DNA of 23,596 bases from Rhizaria sp. SCN 62-66 (taxonomy: Eukaryota; Rhizaria, unplaced): positions 1 through 23,596 of the forward strand of contig MEDY01000426.1 in assembly GCA_001724265.1 (NCBI GenBank). The letters are read 5' to 3'. A program made the position numbers and the translations under genes. Every line of letters begins with the position of its first letter. Position 1 is the stretch's first letter. Below the pieces are notes generated by a model. The model was not told where the DNA came from. It did not search any database and saw only the letters and a list, made by a program, of their open reading frames with translations. Below, in pieces: positions 1-11,929 of the stretch.

Positions 1-1
1 G

Positions 2-3000
2 GCCGCGGCTGCCGCGGCCGCCGCCGCCGCCTCGCTGGGCGCGTCCGCCGCCGCCGCCGCGGGACTGAGCGCGGGGTCACAGGAGGACGCGGCGACGATG
101 AGCATCCCGAACCCCTCGCGCACTGAGGATCTCCTGCCACTGCCGCCGGGCGAGGTCGTCATCCGCTTCTCTGTCCAGGACACCGGGCTGGGAATCCCGA
201 GCAACAAGATGGAGAAGCTGTTCGAACCGTTCAAGCAGGTCGACGCGAGCACCACGCGCGAGTTCGGTGGAACCGGGCTCGGGCTCGCCATCTGCGTGCG
301 CCTGGTGCATCTCATGCGGGGCGCCTTCTGGCTCGAGTCGGTCCAGGTACGGACCCTTAACAATGACACATTCTCAATGATATCGTGCTTCCATGTAATA
401 GTTCAAGTTAATTTTCATTTTCAGTTTTAATTGTTATCTAACTATAGTACGTTTACATTTTCTCACTTCTATATTGTCTCGATTATGATATTTTTCTTTT
501 TCGTGTTGCTTCTCCAGGGCAAGGGGTCAAACTTCTACTTCTGCACGCGCCACACCCTCGTGACGCCGCAGCCCGTGCGCCCCTCTGCGGCGGCCGCCGC
601 CGCCGCCAAAGCCGCCGCTGCGATCGACGTGGCCGCCAACTCCCTCTCGTCTCTGCTGAGCCAGCTCGAGACGCACATCGCGACCAACACCCCACGCCCC
701 CCTACTATGAGCACCACGCCCGCCGGCGCCGCCGTTCCCGCCGCCTCCACCGCTGCCCCCTCGGCTGCAGCTGCAACGGGTGTGTCTAGCAGCAAGCCTC
801 CACTGCCGCCCGCAGCCTCCGCGCGCCTGCGTCCTGGCCCCATCAACACCTCATCCTCCGGGCTCGCTCCCGTGTCCGCCAGCGCCGCCACGGGCGCAGC
901 AGGCGCGGGCGCGGGCGCGGGCTCTGCGAGTGGGGGTGCGACGCCGGGCCGCCGCGGCGGGGCCAAGGCGGGCGGCGCGGCGAGTCTGAGCGAGACGGCG
1001 CTGACCGGCGCCGCGAGCGAGATCCTCACTCTCCTCTACACCACCAGCAACAACAACAACACGAGCGCTGAGAGCAGCAGCACTGCGTTGACCGTGTCGG
1101 GCTCCGCTGCAGCGTGCGAGGTCGACAAGCCCCCGGCGGCGGCACATCTTTGGTCTGAGCCCGCTCTGGACCGCGCGATCTGGGGCGGCATCGTCCGCAG
1201 CCAGTACGCCGCGGCGCCGCTCTCGGTCCACCCCGTCACCGCGCCGACCTACGTCGACCAGATCATTGGCAATAGCGACAGAGTCAGCGGCTACGCCACC
1301 GGCGGCGGCGTCCTCGGCGCCGGCATTGGCAGCGGCGCCGCTTCCCTGGCCGGCGGTGACAGCGCGCTGGCCGTGGTCACGAACACCATGATTGCGAACA
1401 CCAGCCATGCGATCGCGGGTGCGATGGCTGACGTGAGCTCCCGCAGCAGCAGCAGCAACAACAGCAGCAGCAACGAGGACGAGGACGAAGACGAGGACGA
1501 GGACGAAGACAGCAGCGGCGACGGCAACGACTGCAGCCGCCGCAGCAGCTGCCGCAACCGCGGCGTCGGCGGCCGCAGCGTGGCCGACAACGACCACGAC
1601 GACAACGACCTTGTCGGCGACAACTTCGACGATGACCGCGGCCGCGGCGACGACGACGACGACGACGAGAGAGAGTACCTCCAGTCGCGTGACCGCGTCG
1701 CCTCGGGCGTGCGGGTCAGCAGCAACGGCACCGGAGCCGTCTCCACTGGCGCCGCGAGCGCGCGACTCGCCACTCGCCAGCGCCCCGCGCCGCTGGTCTT
1801 CGTCACGCAGACGCCCACCTCGCTCACCAGCGGCGGGCCGGGCGGCGCTGGCACGGCTAGAGGCGCTGCCAGTGGCGCCGCTGCCGGTCGCGGGCGCCTG
1901 CGCAAAGCCGAGCGCGGCAGTGGCGGCGGTGCGGAGCTGGCGACGGCCGCGGCGGACGCAGGCGGCGCCGGTGAGGGCAAGGACGCGGGCGAGGAGGACG
2001 ACGACGACACTGCGGATGACCGCGGCAACGACGACGATGATGACGCCGACAACGACGTCGACGACAGCAGCAGCTTCACGCACTACGACATGCGCAGCGA
2101 TCTCCGCTCCGCACGCCGCTCCCCGCCCGACAGTCTGCACGCCGAGACGCTGGGCGCCGCGGACGACGACGACCGTGCGTTCAACATCTCGGCTTCGCCG
2201 TCGCCCGCGCAGCGTGTGAGGCCCGGGCTCGCCAAGCAGCGCAGCTCCGCGGTGGGGCCGCTGCTGTTAGGCTCGGCCGCGCAGCGGAGAGCGGCCCGCG
2301 TCGCCGCGGTCGCTGCGGCCACCGCGGTGGCCACCTCGCCCCTGGCCATTGCGACCACGCCGCTCGCGACCGCGGCGACGACGACGACGGAGTCGACTCC
2401 GACTGCCGGCACTGCGAGCCACCCAGTGACCGTGCTGATCGAGCCCTACCTAGACGGCGCGGAAGTTAGGCCGCCGACGGGTGCCTCGTCGTCACAGCGC
2501 GCGTCGCCGCGCCATCAGCACAGCCGCAGCCACGGCCACGTCTCTGCCGCGGTGACCGCGCACGCGCTGCTCGAGGCCGACTCCGCCGACGGTGACGGTG
2601 ACGGTGAAGGTGATGCTGGCGACGACGCCGCAACGGTGGTCGCGGCGATGCCTGGGCTGCCCGCGGCGACGGGGGCCGCGGCAACGACGGGCGCGCTCGA
2701 TGGCGTCGCTGGCGTCACCACCAGCGGCGGTCTGCTTGAGGACGAACTGCCGCTCTCGCCTACGCTGTCGTCGCACGCCATGACGTCGGTGCGTGACGTG
2801 ACGTCGATGCGCGACGCCGCGGCGCACGCTCGCGGGAAGTCTATTTACGGCCATTTCGCCAGCAGCCAGACCGAGCGTGACTGCGAGCCCATCGTCGCGG
2901 CCAACAGCGCTAACGCCTCTTCCTCCGCTGCGGCCGCCACCGGCGGTGCGACCGCAGCGACGGGCTCGGCGTCCGGAGGCGCGAACTGCGGTGCGGCCGG

Positions 3001-6000
3001 CGCCGCGGGCGAGGGCCGCGTATCCGGTGTGCGCACGCTCGACATCCCGAACCGGCGTCTGAGCGGTGTGGCTACGCTCGCGGGCGTGGTCGCAGCTGGC
3101 GGCAACGGCGGCAGCGTCGCTGTGCGCACCTACCTGGGTCTCGCTGATGACTCGATCAGCCACACCAGCAGCAGCAACGGCGGCGGCGTCGGCGCCGGCG
3201 CCGGCGGCAGCAGCAGCAGCGGAGCGAGCATCATCAAGGGCGCGGACATCACCACTGTCACGGATGAGTCTTCCCTGCTTTCGCTGCCGCTGCCGTTCAA
3301 CGGCGGTGTCGTTTGCGGCGTCGGCGCGGGCGACTCCCCTGCGCTGGCCGCCGGCTCCGGCACGGCTACGGCCACTGGCACCGCAGCGGGGACTCCGATG
3401 ACCCACCCGGTCACCGGCTCCATTCCTAGCTCCGGCGTCGGTTCCGCCATCTGCCTCTGCAACAACAACAGCAAAAACAGCGGCAACGGCCACAGCGCGC
3501 TCGGCTACGCCAAGGACGACTCGGCGGCGACTCTGGGCGGCCCATCCCAGGGTCCGACCGCGCGGTGCCCGCTGCATCCGCCGCTTTCGGCGACGGGTGT
3601 GCGCGCGTCGCTGATGCGCGCCGACCAGGCGCTGCAGTCGCTGACGGCCATCGCCACCGACACGGGCGCGCACCCGTTCGCGCAGCTGCCGGGGACGAGC
3701 CGCCTCAACCCCACGCCGCCCATCACGTCCGCTCGCAACTCGATCATCAACGGCGGCGTCGGCGGCGGCAGTGGCGGCGGCAGCAACTACCTGCTGCCGC
3801 CCGCGCGCGCCCCGGGTGTGGCCGTGTCTGCGGGCGCTGCAGGCCGCCGCGCGCGCCGCCACCGCCGCGCCAGCAACGCCCCCGGCGGCGAAAGCCAATT
3901 CCCCGGCAGCCGCGGCAGCGGGCTCGGCCTCGGGCTCGGCGGCGGCAGCGCCGGCGGTGACCGCCCGCGCAAGCTGTCGCTGTCGCACTGCCCCGACTGG
4001 CTGCCGGACCCGGCCGTGGCGTGCACGTCTGCGGCCAGCGGACGTGCCGCGCTCGAAGCACAGGTCATTGCCGCCGCCGCCGTGACCGCGGCGACGACGA
4101 TCGAGCTGCTCGACGTGTACGGCGCGCTCTTCCCGCAGCTCCCCGTCACGGCCATCATCGCGCCCGGTGCCGCGCTGCCCGGCGCGCTCCCCGCGTCGAG
4201 CCCCGCGCAAAGCGAGGCCGCGACCACCGCGCTGACTGCAGCGGCGACGGCGGGCGGCTCTGTGCCCGCGCCCGCGCCGGCGTCGACGGCGCTGACTGCG
4301 GCGCGGCGGCCGACGCCCATCTGCGCGCGCACGTGGTGGCAGCGCGACACGGTCGAGCGCGCGGCGGCGCCCTGGCGCAAGATGCTTGCCGCCGCCGCCG
4401 CCGCCAACTCCGGGCCCGACGCGCCGTCGGTGCTGCGCGCTACAGCCGCGCTGCGCGCGCTGGAGCAGTCGCTGGGCTCCCCGCTGCACAACTACCCGCG
4501 CAACTTGCCGCCGACCGCGGCGGCCGCACTGGCGGCGGCCGCGCTCGCGGGCGGCAACGTCGGCGGCGGGTCCTCGCTGCACACAATCTCGACCGCGACG
4601 GCGGGCGAGGTGGGCTGGCCCGCGGTGCTGATCTTCACGCCGCACTCGGTCTCCGGCGTCGCGCTGTGCAACCGCGTGCGCGCGTGGGGCATGACGCCCA
4701 TCCTGTGCACCACACTGAGCGACGTCATGCTCGCGCTGTGCGCCGCGCCGCGCATCGGCTCCCTCGTCGCCGCGCTCGTCGAAGTCGGCGTCCCGCCCGC
4801 GCTGCTCGCGCCCGCGGCCCAGGACGAGCAGGCGCCGACGCTGGGCGAGACCGACGTCTCTCTGGCCAAGGCCGGCATCGGCGCCGTCGACGACGTATGC
4901 CCGCCGCCGCCGCACACGTACGAGGCCGTGGCGCTGGTCCAGTCGCTCGCCGAGGCGCCTGTGCGTGCGCAGCCGCTGGCGACATCGCTCGGGTACGTCA
5001 TGTCCTCGCTCGCGCCACCCACCGCGGCTGCAATGGCGGCTCCCGCGGGCAGTGTTGCAGCGCTCTGTGTCGCCGCCGCCGCCGCCGCTGTGCCCGCGAG
5101 CGAGGCCGACGACGCGCACTCCGCCGCCACCGTTCCCGCGGCTGCGACCTCTGCCGCCGCTGCGGCCACCGCTGTGGTGCCGATGCTTACCTCCGCCGCT
5201 GCCGCCGCCGCGGCGCACGCCGCCGCCGCGGCGCACGTGGCGTCGTGCAGCGGCAACGCGCCGATTGTGAGCGCGCCCCTGCTCGGCACGCCGACGCCCG
5301 AGGTGACGGCGGCGTACATGCGCCGGCTGCGCGCTGCGTGCATCACGATCAACTGCGCGGCGCCGTCGTCGACTGCGCTGCCCACGTCTGCCGCGTCGCC
5401 CATCGTGGCGTCCTCGCGCGCGCTCCCGCAGCAGGGCCAACAGCAGCAGGCCGGCAGCGGCGCGCAGGCTTCGGCGGCGGGCGGCGGCGCCGTGTCTGCC
5501 GACGGGCTCGTCACTGTCGGCGGGTCGCCGTCCAGCTCGAGCACGCCGGGCAGCCAGGTACCGTCCAGCAGCGGGGTCAACATCAGTAACTATAGCGGCT
5601 CCGGCGGCAGCAGCAACAACAACAACAACGCGATCGCCAGCACGCCCGCGATGAACATGAACAGCGCCAGCAGCAGTAGCAGCAGCAGCAGCATGGGCGG
5701 CAGCGGCACCGCGCCCACGGACCGCCGCACGCGCGTGCATGTACTCTCTGCGCCCGGCATGAGCGTCTACGCCATGGTGCGCGCGCGCCTCCCCGCGCTG
5801 CCAGTATTGCTGATGCTGCCAGTGCGCCTGCAGAGCTCCGGCATCCTGCGCCAGGCGCACCTCGTCGCGCCTAAGTTCCTCACTCTCAACAAGATGGTCG
5901 TCGCGCCCGCCTCCTCCGCTTCGGCCTCCGCGACCGGCTTCGTTTCCACCCCGACCGCCCCCGCCGCTGCTGGAGCCGCTGCAGCCGCGCCGCCGCGCCT

Positions 6001-7411
6001 GGTACCCGCGCTGACGCTGCCGCGGCAGCTGCCGCCTGTGCTGTCGCACCGCGAGTCTGCCGACGCGATGCTGGGCTGCGTGCTCAAGCCCGTGCGCTTC
6101 CAGCAGCTCCACGAGACGCTGTCGCGCGCGCTGGCCAAGCCGGCGGCCGTGCAGGCTGTGCTGACCGCGGCGGGCAAGGGCGCGGGCCCTCTCGAGAGCA
6201 ACCCGGCGATGCTGTACCAGGTCGGCACCGACGTTGATGACTCCGAGAGCGCGCCCGTGTTCGGCACCGCGGCCGTCTACGTCGGCGGCGCGCGCGGGTC
6301 GTCCCCCAGCAACGCCGCCAGCAGCGCTGCGGGCGCGACCCCTGCGATGGGGCCCGGCGCGTCGCTGTCGCCGTCCTCCTCCTCGCTGTCATCCGGCGGT
6401 GGCGGCAGCGGCTACGGCATGATCTCGCCGCCCGGGCTCTCCAGCGTGTCCACGCCCTCGGTCACGTTTGCGTCGCCGCTCGTCGCCGCCGCGCCCTCGC
6501 ATCTCGGCGCCAACACCGCGAGCTCCGCGACCATCCAGGAAGAGGCCAACGCCGCCGCCGCATCTGCTGCGGGTGAAGCGCCCGCCGCTACGGCGCCGCG
6601 CCAGCCTCTGCGCATCCTGATTGCGGAAGACAACCCGATCAACATGAAGGTGATGTTGCGTCTGCTGTCGCGCATGGGCCACAGCGACGTGACGGCCGTG
6701 ACCAACGGCCAGGACGCCGCCAACGCCGTGCTGGGCGCGCCGCTCAACGGCGCCGCGACGACGACGCTGGGCGAGGACACGCCTCGCGCGCGCCCCACCC
6801 GTGTGTTCGATGTCGTGCTGATGGACGTGCAGATGCCGATTAAGGACGGATTGGGCGCCACGCGCGAGATCATCGCCGGCTTCCACCTCTCGGCGACGTA
6901 CGCTGAGCACCGCGCGCGCGCCGAGGCGGAGTTCGCGCAGCTGCTGCAGGACGAGCAGGCCGACACGGGCGTGCAGGCGCTCTCCGCCGCGGCCATCGCA
7001 CGCGGCCGCCCCGCGCTGGGGCTCGCCTCCACGGCTGGCTCCTCCGCGCCAGCGGTCGTGTCGGCCGCGCTCGCACGCGCGTCGTTCGTGTTCAACGTCG
7101 GCGGCGACGCCGTCGGTGAGGAGGATGACGACTACGACGACGAGTGCGCCGAGGAGGCCCGCGAGCGCTCGCTGCAGCGCTGCGCGCGCGTGCTGGCCGC
7201 GGCCGGGATGCCCGTGATCCTCGCGCTCACGGCCTCTGCACTGCGCGGCGACGCCGAGGCGTGCTGCCAGGCCGGAATGCACTCGTTCCTCAGCAAGCCC
7301 GTCGACGTCAAGCGCCTTGAGTCCACGCTCGGCCAGTGGGAGGCGCGCAGGCACGGCGACGCGCTTGTCGCGCCCGCGCACCTGGCGCACACTGACTCGC
7401 AGACGGACTAA
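2..7411 (+). CDS. Hybrid sensor histidine kinase, 5'-partial (ATPase end, pseudo-receiver, receiver)
   Basis: Two exons are visible, 2-346 and 518-7411 (phase 0), giving 2412 residues with the N-terminus outside the window; the frame is open from base 2. Residues are numbered from that codon. The end of a histidine-kinase ATPase domain shows the G1 box DTGLGIP (60-66), the F box LFEPFKQ and the G2 box GTGLGLAI, then GKGSNFYF straight after the intron, as expected for the family. The H and N boxes must lie upstream. About 1300 residues of Ala/Gly/Ser/Asp-rich low complexity follow. A degenerate receiver lies at about 1480-1990, and an intact receiver at 2144-2390 has acid pair E2152/D2153, phospho-acceptor D2218 in MDVQMP, T2353 in LTAS and K2375 in SKPVD. 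The order kinase, receiver-like, receiver resembles plant cytokinin-receptor kinases and amoebal hybrid kinases. It should pass phosphate to a histidine phosphotransfer protein; the input signal cannot be seen. The stop is TAA. The family call is firm; localisation is unknown. Confidence 0.93.
347..517 (+). other. Intron 1 of the histidine kinase gene
   Basis: The donor is CAG|GTACGG and the acceptor is TTGCTTCTCCAG|GGC, with a T-rich tract before it. The 171-bp interval is AT-rich against GC-rich flanks. Splicing restores the kinase ATPase frame exactly at the conserved junction between LESVQ and GKGSNFYF. Confidence 0.93.
1438..1512 (+). repeat. AGC/AAC then GAC/GAG triplet repeat in the kinase gene
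   Basis: A run of AGC and AAC codons (Ser/Asn) passes directly into alternating GAC/GAG/GAA codons (Asp/Glu). Similar acidic runs occur near 1648-1670 and 1995-2060. They are in frame and are typical of triplet slippage in disordered linkers. Confidence 0.85.
4613..6140 (+). other. Degenerate receiver (pseudo-receiver) split by two inserts
   Basis: Part of the kinase protein. The beta1-to-beta3 segment begins [12 protein letters not shown] where an active receiver has its acid pair; here the acids are absent. It reaches LVEVGVP, which aligns with LMDVQMP of the distal receiver and puts Glu1537 (codon 4781-4783) in the phospho-acceptor position. After about 340 residues of Ala/Ser/Gly/Gln repeats the fold resumes at [10 protein letters not shown], where the conserved Thr/Ser is missing. 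About 95 residues later comes LKPVR with the conserved Lys1972. The alignment is by eye; that it is a non-phosphorylatable receiver is inference. Confidence 0.7.
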
Positions 7412-8142
7412 AGAACGAATGAAGAATATACCTCACAAGAACAGCGACCGCTGGTGTGTCGCTACTTCACGTGATGTGGTGTGTATTAACCCTTGATTTA
7501 CCCAAATACTAATTATTGATCTCTTCAGTTTTATTTTAAGATTCTTGTAATGCGCCATCTTTGTTTTTTTCTCTGTTCAAATTCTTATTTTGCTTGATTC
7601 ATCGTGTTAACACTTTTTTCGCTGTGCAGTTCAAATCATTGCTGCGTGGTGCAGAAGCTCAGCTGACGACCGTGTGCTCTCCGATTGTATATCAAATACA
7701 GTTTATGCTACTTGTGATTCAAAGTTACGAACCGAATGATAAACGCGAGTATGTTAAATTATTGGTTTTATGAAGGTTTTTGTTAAGAATCTGTAATGCC
7801 AAAATGGTGGCTTTTACACATGATGAAACTGAAACTCTCGATAATGCTACGTGAGACACTCAAAAGCGTCATTTGTTGCGGCTGCTACGGTTCAATGTGA
7901 TGAATAGAAAAAGGAAATAGCAATATTCTGAGTCCACAGTTGTGGCGCTCAACTTGTACTCATGTAACAAAGGAGTGTTATCTAAGTAAACAGATATAAA
8001 ACCCGGATCATATTCGGTATTATGGTAGAAAATAAGAAACATAAAACAAATTGAAGTCATAAAGCTCACTAAATAAGAAATAAGACTGAATGAAAACAGC
8101 TATTCACCAATTGACAAGACTATGATTTGAAAAGAACCTATC
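7412..8142. other. AT-rich spacer between convergent genes
   Basis: This 731-bp stretch separates the 3' ends of the kinase (+) and the methylesterase (-), so both 3' UTRs should lie here. Short ORFs at 7561-7773 (+) and 7869-8069 (-) have no recognisable protein character. There is no AATAAA shortly after the kinase stop. A TTTATT (minus-strand AATAAA) near 7529-7535 is about 600 bp past the methylesterase stop. I see no RNA gene. Confidence 0.7.
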
Positions 8143-11100
8143 TCAGAAAGGGTTGACGGCGCGCGCAAGTTGTGCAACCCACTCAGGAACGGTCTTGGGG
8201 GCAACTTTGCACGCTTTGAGCGCCTCATCCGACAGCCAGACGTGACGCACGTACGGCTCGCGCAGCGCGGGCGAGTCGACCGGCACGGTCACGGCGACGG
8301 GGACCGTGGTGGACACGGGCGCCGCCGGGATGAGCGTAGTGCCGGCGCCCGAGGCGCTGGAGAAGCTGTGGCTGCGCGAATGGCGGCGCGACTTGTGGCG
8401 CGGCGCGCGCGGGGGCGCGGGCAGCACGAGGTTGCCGGCCGCCAGCGCCTCGATGAGCGGGTCGGGCACCATGAAACACGGCGCGACCTGCGCGAGCACG
8501 GGGGTTGTGACGGCCGGCGTCAGGGGCGACGCTACAGTCTCGCTGTTGACATTGACAGCGCCGGCCTCTGTCGAATAGCGCGGGCTCGCCGCCGAGTTAG
8601 GCATCGCGGGATGTGACTGAGCGCGAAGGTAGGCCGCGTGCGCGATGATGTGCTTGAGGTGCGCAGCCAGAGGGTCGCTGCCCAGAGCAGGGAGCTCCAG
8701 AATGAGGTCGGTGTGAGAGGCGCCGTGGAAGATGTCCAGCCACACACGGTGTCCGCGCTAAAAACATAAGGAGAGCAAACATAAAAGCGTGTGAAAAAGT
8801 CAATACAACTTAAAAAGGATCGTCAGGTATCATAAATCAGATATGAAATGCTGACTGAGTCTTAAAGCGCTCAGTGAAACGTACCATGCTGAACTCGCGC
8901 GCGAGTTGCCACGCTCCGACCGCGGATGTGGTCTTGTCGCGCGTGCCGTGCATCAGGAACACTGGCGGGAACACCATCGGCCTCTGTTCTTTGCCGCCTC
9001 CTGCAGCGGCGCCAGTGGCGCTGCCGCAGCTGTCGGTCCTGCTCATCCGAGCCTTCGCGAAATCGTCGCTGGCGCCGCTTTGGCCGAAGTCGCTGTTGGT
9101 GTTGGGGAGACTGTCGGCGGAGTTGTTCGCGGGGGGCGTAAGCAGCGGGCCCGGCCCAAGGACCTTGGCGGCCATGTGAACGGGGCTCATGTGCAGCGCC
9201 GCTGTGCGCTCCTTGCTGCCGCCGACGCGCATGACGGAGCGCAGCATCGATGACGGCAGCCCGCGCTCGGAGAAGGTGGCCTCGGCGTGGAGCAGGTTGT
9301 AGGGTCCCGAGAGTCCGACGACAGCGGCGACCTTGAGCAGCCACGCCGCGGGCAACACAGGCAGCTGCGCAAGGCGGTCGCAGAGGTAGAAGTCCGCGTC
9401 TAGGCCGCCGCCCTCTTCCTCATCATCATCATCATCATCGTCGTCGTCATCGTCGTCGTCGTCGTCGTCATAGTCATCAGCGGGCTTGACTTCGACCTCG
9501 CTGTCGTCGCCGTCGCAATCACGCACGGCGCAGTCGCGGGCGCCAACCGGCTGCTGCTGCTGCTGCGGCAACACACGTGCACTGCTGCTACTGCTGCTGC
9601 TGCTGCTGCTGCTGCTCATGCTGCGAGTGCGGTAGCGGCCGGCACTTCGCGCGCGACTGCGGCGACGGCGGCGCTTGGCGTCCTCCTTGCGCTGCTGCCG
9701 CAGCTGGCGCCACGAGAGCAGCGCAGCCAGCAGCAGGATGTGCGCGCCCGCGCTCTGGCCGACCACGGTGACCTGATCGGGATCGCCGCCGTAGGAGCGC
9801 GCGTGGCGGCACACCCAGGTGAGCGCGTTGCACACGTCCAGCAGCATGTCCGCGATGTCGCCTACAGATACAAATGCGGATGAAGAAACAAGACAAGGTG
9901 GGCTTATAAGATTAGTTAGTGTGCATTAACCGGGTGAAGTGATAGAAAGTGAATGTTGGTTCAAATAGTCAAATTGCGCACCTTGGGGGAAGTTGCGGTA
10001 GTCGATGCAAAACACTACCACACCCTTGCCCGCGACCGCAGACACCATCTCGGGCGCGGCCTGACTAAAAGGAGCCGGGAAAGGGTTCAACGTGACACCA
10101 GGAGGAAGCTCGGGCGCATCAACCTGCTGTTGTTGTGAGGACTTTACCTCGTCATTGGCACTCGCACTGGAGTTAGCCCTGTTGCTCCTGTTCGTGCCAG
10201 CGCTAGCGCTGCTGCTCGAGGAGCTGCCACTTGGGTGATAGAAGGGCCTGAGCTCGATCGGAACACCCTGACTGCCCGCGTCACCGACGCCGCACACCGC
10301 AGCATCAAGAGCAGACTTGCCGTTGGTGCCAACGCCAGCGCTGTTAGGAGTAAACCCGGGCCCCGGGGCAGCGAGATTGAGGCCCAGGAGTGCCGCCCAC
10401 ATGCGGAAACCAATGGTCCACGCGCCGCCGCAAACAAACACGAGCACGGGCAGACCGGCCGAGGGCGGCGCCGCGGCGCCAGAGGAGGAGCTGCTGTTCG
10501 CGCTTGAGCTGGCGGCGTGTGCGTGGGATGATGAGCAGGGAATTGACTTGCTCAGATCATTGTAGTCGGCAACGTTGTCGCTCACGCTCTTGCGCAAAGA
10601 CGCCGGCGCGAGCGGCTTAACTTCGGTGTTAGCGGCGTCACTAGCGCTGATGTTGTAATCACGATCGCTGTGAGAGACAGCGTCGTCGCCGTCATCCTCG
10701 GTCGCGGAGACGCTGTGGATGCTGTCACGGTCACTCTGATCTTGCTCGAGCTGGCGGTGCTCGAACCCGATCTCCATAACAGGCAACGCCTGCGACGACT
10801 CCTCGAGCGCGCCCACCACACTCGCGTTATCGGGCTCGCCGTCGCTGCTAAGCTCGCAGTCGCTGGTGGCCTCGCAGTCGCTGTCAACGACCGGTGTAGT
10901 CCCGTCGCAGTCCTCGGCGCCCTCGCCCGCGGGCGTCGTGTCCGGCGGCGCCAGGAGAGCCCACGCAAAGAGCGCGCCAGTGGCCGTTACCGTGAGCGCA
11001 GGCAGGTGCCACAGAGAGCGCAGTAGCGGCCGGAAGGAGGGGAACGCAGTGGACGCCGCCGCGCGGCGGATGTCGCTGAGGCCCGACAGCTGCGGTGCGG

Positions 11101-11911
11101 CGGCGGCGGCAGCAGCAGCAGCAGCAGCGGCAGCAGGAGTCGGTTCGTGGTCGGTGGTATAGTCACCGTCCGCTGTGCCGATAGGAGCGGAGCCGTCCGC
11201 AGTCCGGCTGGCAGTGCCTGTCTTGGCCTTAGTCGCCGGGGAAGCGAGCCTGCTTAGGGCCGCAGCCTTCGAGTGAGCTGACTTAGCGGTGCTAACAGAG
11301 CGCGCACGCAGCTTGCCCCGGCTCGCGATCGCGGGCGACACGGACGCAACGCCCGCTCCAGCACCCGCATCAGCGCTGTCGCCCGCCCCGTTCGCCTGCT
11401 GCTGCTGCTGATGTTGCTGCTGCTGGACGTAGCCGAGCACCGACGGGACGCCGGCATCCGAGTACTGCAGATGTGCGAGCGAAGGCGGCAGGTACACGTC
11501 GACGAAGTTACGCGGGTTCGATCCGTAGCGCAGCCCGCGCTTGACGGGCGCGAAGTACAGATACTGCGGCAGTAGATAGAGCCAGGTGGGGACGAGGCAG
11601 ACGATGAACAAGTTAAGCCGCGCGAGCATCACGGCCCAGATGGGCGTGGTGGCGAGCGCGGCGATGAGCTTGAGCGCCAGCCCCAGCAGCAGGAGCACCT
11701 CGTCCAGCAGGCGGCGCAGGTAGAAGAGCGCCGACGCCGCGGCTGTGAGCAGGAGTGCAAGGGCGAGGTGGAACGGCAGCAGCGGCAGGCGCAGCAGGAC
11801 GGTATAGAGCGTGGACTGCGCCAGGGTCGGAGTCGTGGGGGCGAGCGTGAAGGCGGCAAGCGGGTCGAAAGAGCGGCTGAGGAACTGCAGCATGTCGCTC
11901 CACAGAGACAT
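8143..11911 (-). CDS. Membrane-anchored isoprenylcysteine methylesterase-like alpha/beta hydrolase
   Basis: Three exons, 11911-9982, 9861-8885 and 8757-8143, give 1173 residues from the ATG at 11909-11911. The family removes the methyl ester from carboxymethylated prenylcysteine on CaaX proteins at the ER or Golgi. The N-terminus has about three hydrophobic segments (35-118) followed by the ICME hallmark RYGSNPRN (128-135). The oxyanion motif GGAW is at 495-498, CIDYRNFPQ closes exon 1, the nucleophile is S680 in GQSAG, the acid is D952 in HGTRD and the base is H984 in GASHTD, so the triad is complete. GLSGPYNLLHA also fits the family. Plant ICMEs are about 430 residues; the excess is low-complexity insertion, including poly-Ala, poly-Ser and a run of Asp in exon 2. 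The frame continues upstream through 36 codons to a TAG at 12020-12022, so the true start is uncertain. The stop is TGA. Confidence 0.88.
8758..8884 (-). other. Intron 2 of the methylesterase gene
   Basis: On the minus strand the donor is ATG|GTACGT and the acceptor TATGTTTTTAG|CGC; 127 bp, phase 0. Splicing joins the exon carrying the catalytic Asp to the exon carrying the catalytic His. Confidence 0.9.
9416..9482 (-). repeat. GAC/GAT triplet repeat encoding poly-Asp
   Basis: Read on the minus strand this encodes an almost unbroken run of Asp ending in Glu. It lies in frame in exon 2 of the methylesterase, between the nucleophile and the GLSGPYN segment. It is a triplet microsatellite and probably length-variable. 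Confidence 0.9.
9547..9620 (-). repeat. AGC/CAG triplet repeat encoding poly-Ser and poly-Gln
   Basis: CTG/GCT triplets on the plus strand encode a poly-Ser run followed by poly-Gln in the methylesterase, just upstream of the poly-Asp tract. Confidence 0.85.
9862..9981 (-). other. Intron 1 of the methylesterase gene
   Basis: On the minus strand the donor is CAAG|GTGCGC and the acceptor TTTGTATCTGTAG|GCG; 120 bp, AT-rich, phase 1. Splicing recreates the Gly of RNFPQG and continues as DIADMLLDV, matching the conserved ICME segment across the junction. Confidence 0.92.
11098..11142 (-). repeat. GCN repeat encoding poly-Ala
   Basis: The plus-strand GGC/AGC triplets encode a poly-Ala stretch in methylesterase exon 1, between the membrane region and the catalytic domain. 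Confidence 0.8.
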
Positions 11912-11929
11912 CGGGCCCTCAGGGGCACT

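Noticed and set aside
4021-5589. 522-codon plus-strand ORF inside the kinase exon in another frame
   Set aside because: Arg/Ala-rich frame shadow of GC-rich sequence with no recognisable motif.
2492-6112. 1206-codon antisense ORF opposite the kinase gene, rich in Arg, Gly and Ala
   Set aside because: It mirrors GC-rich codons and has no domain-like segments. In this composition stop codons are rare in all frames, and the sense strand has clear kinase domains.
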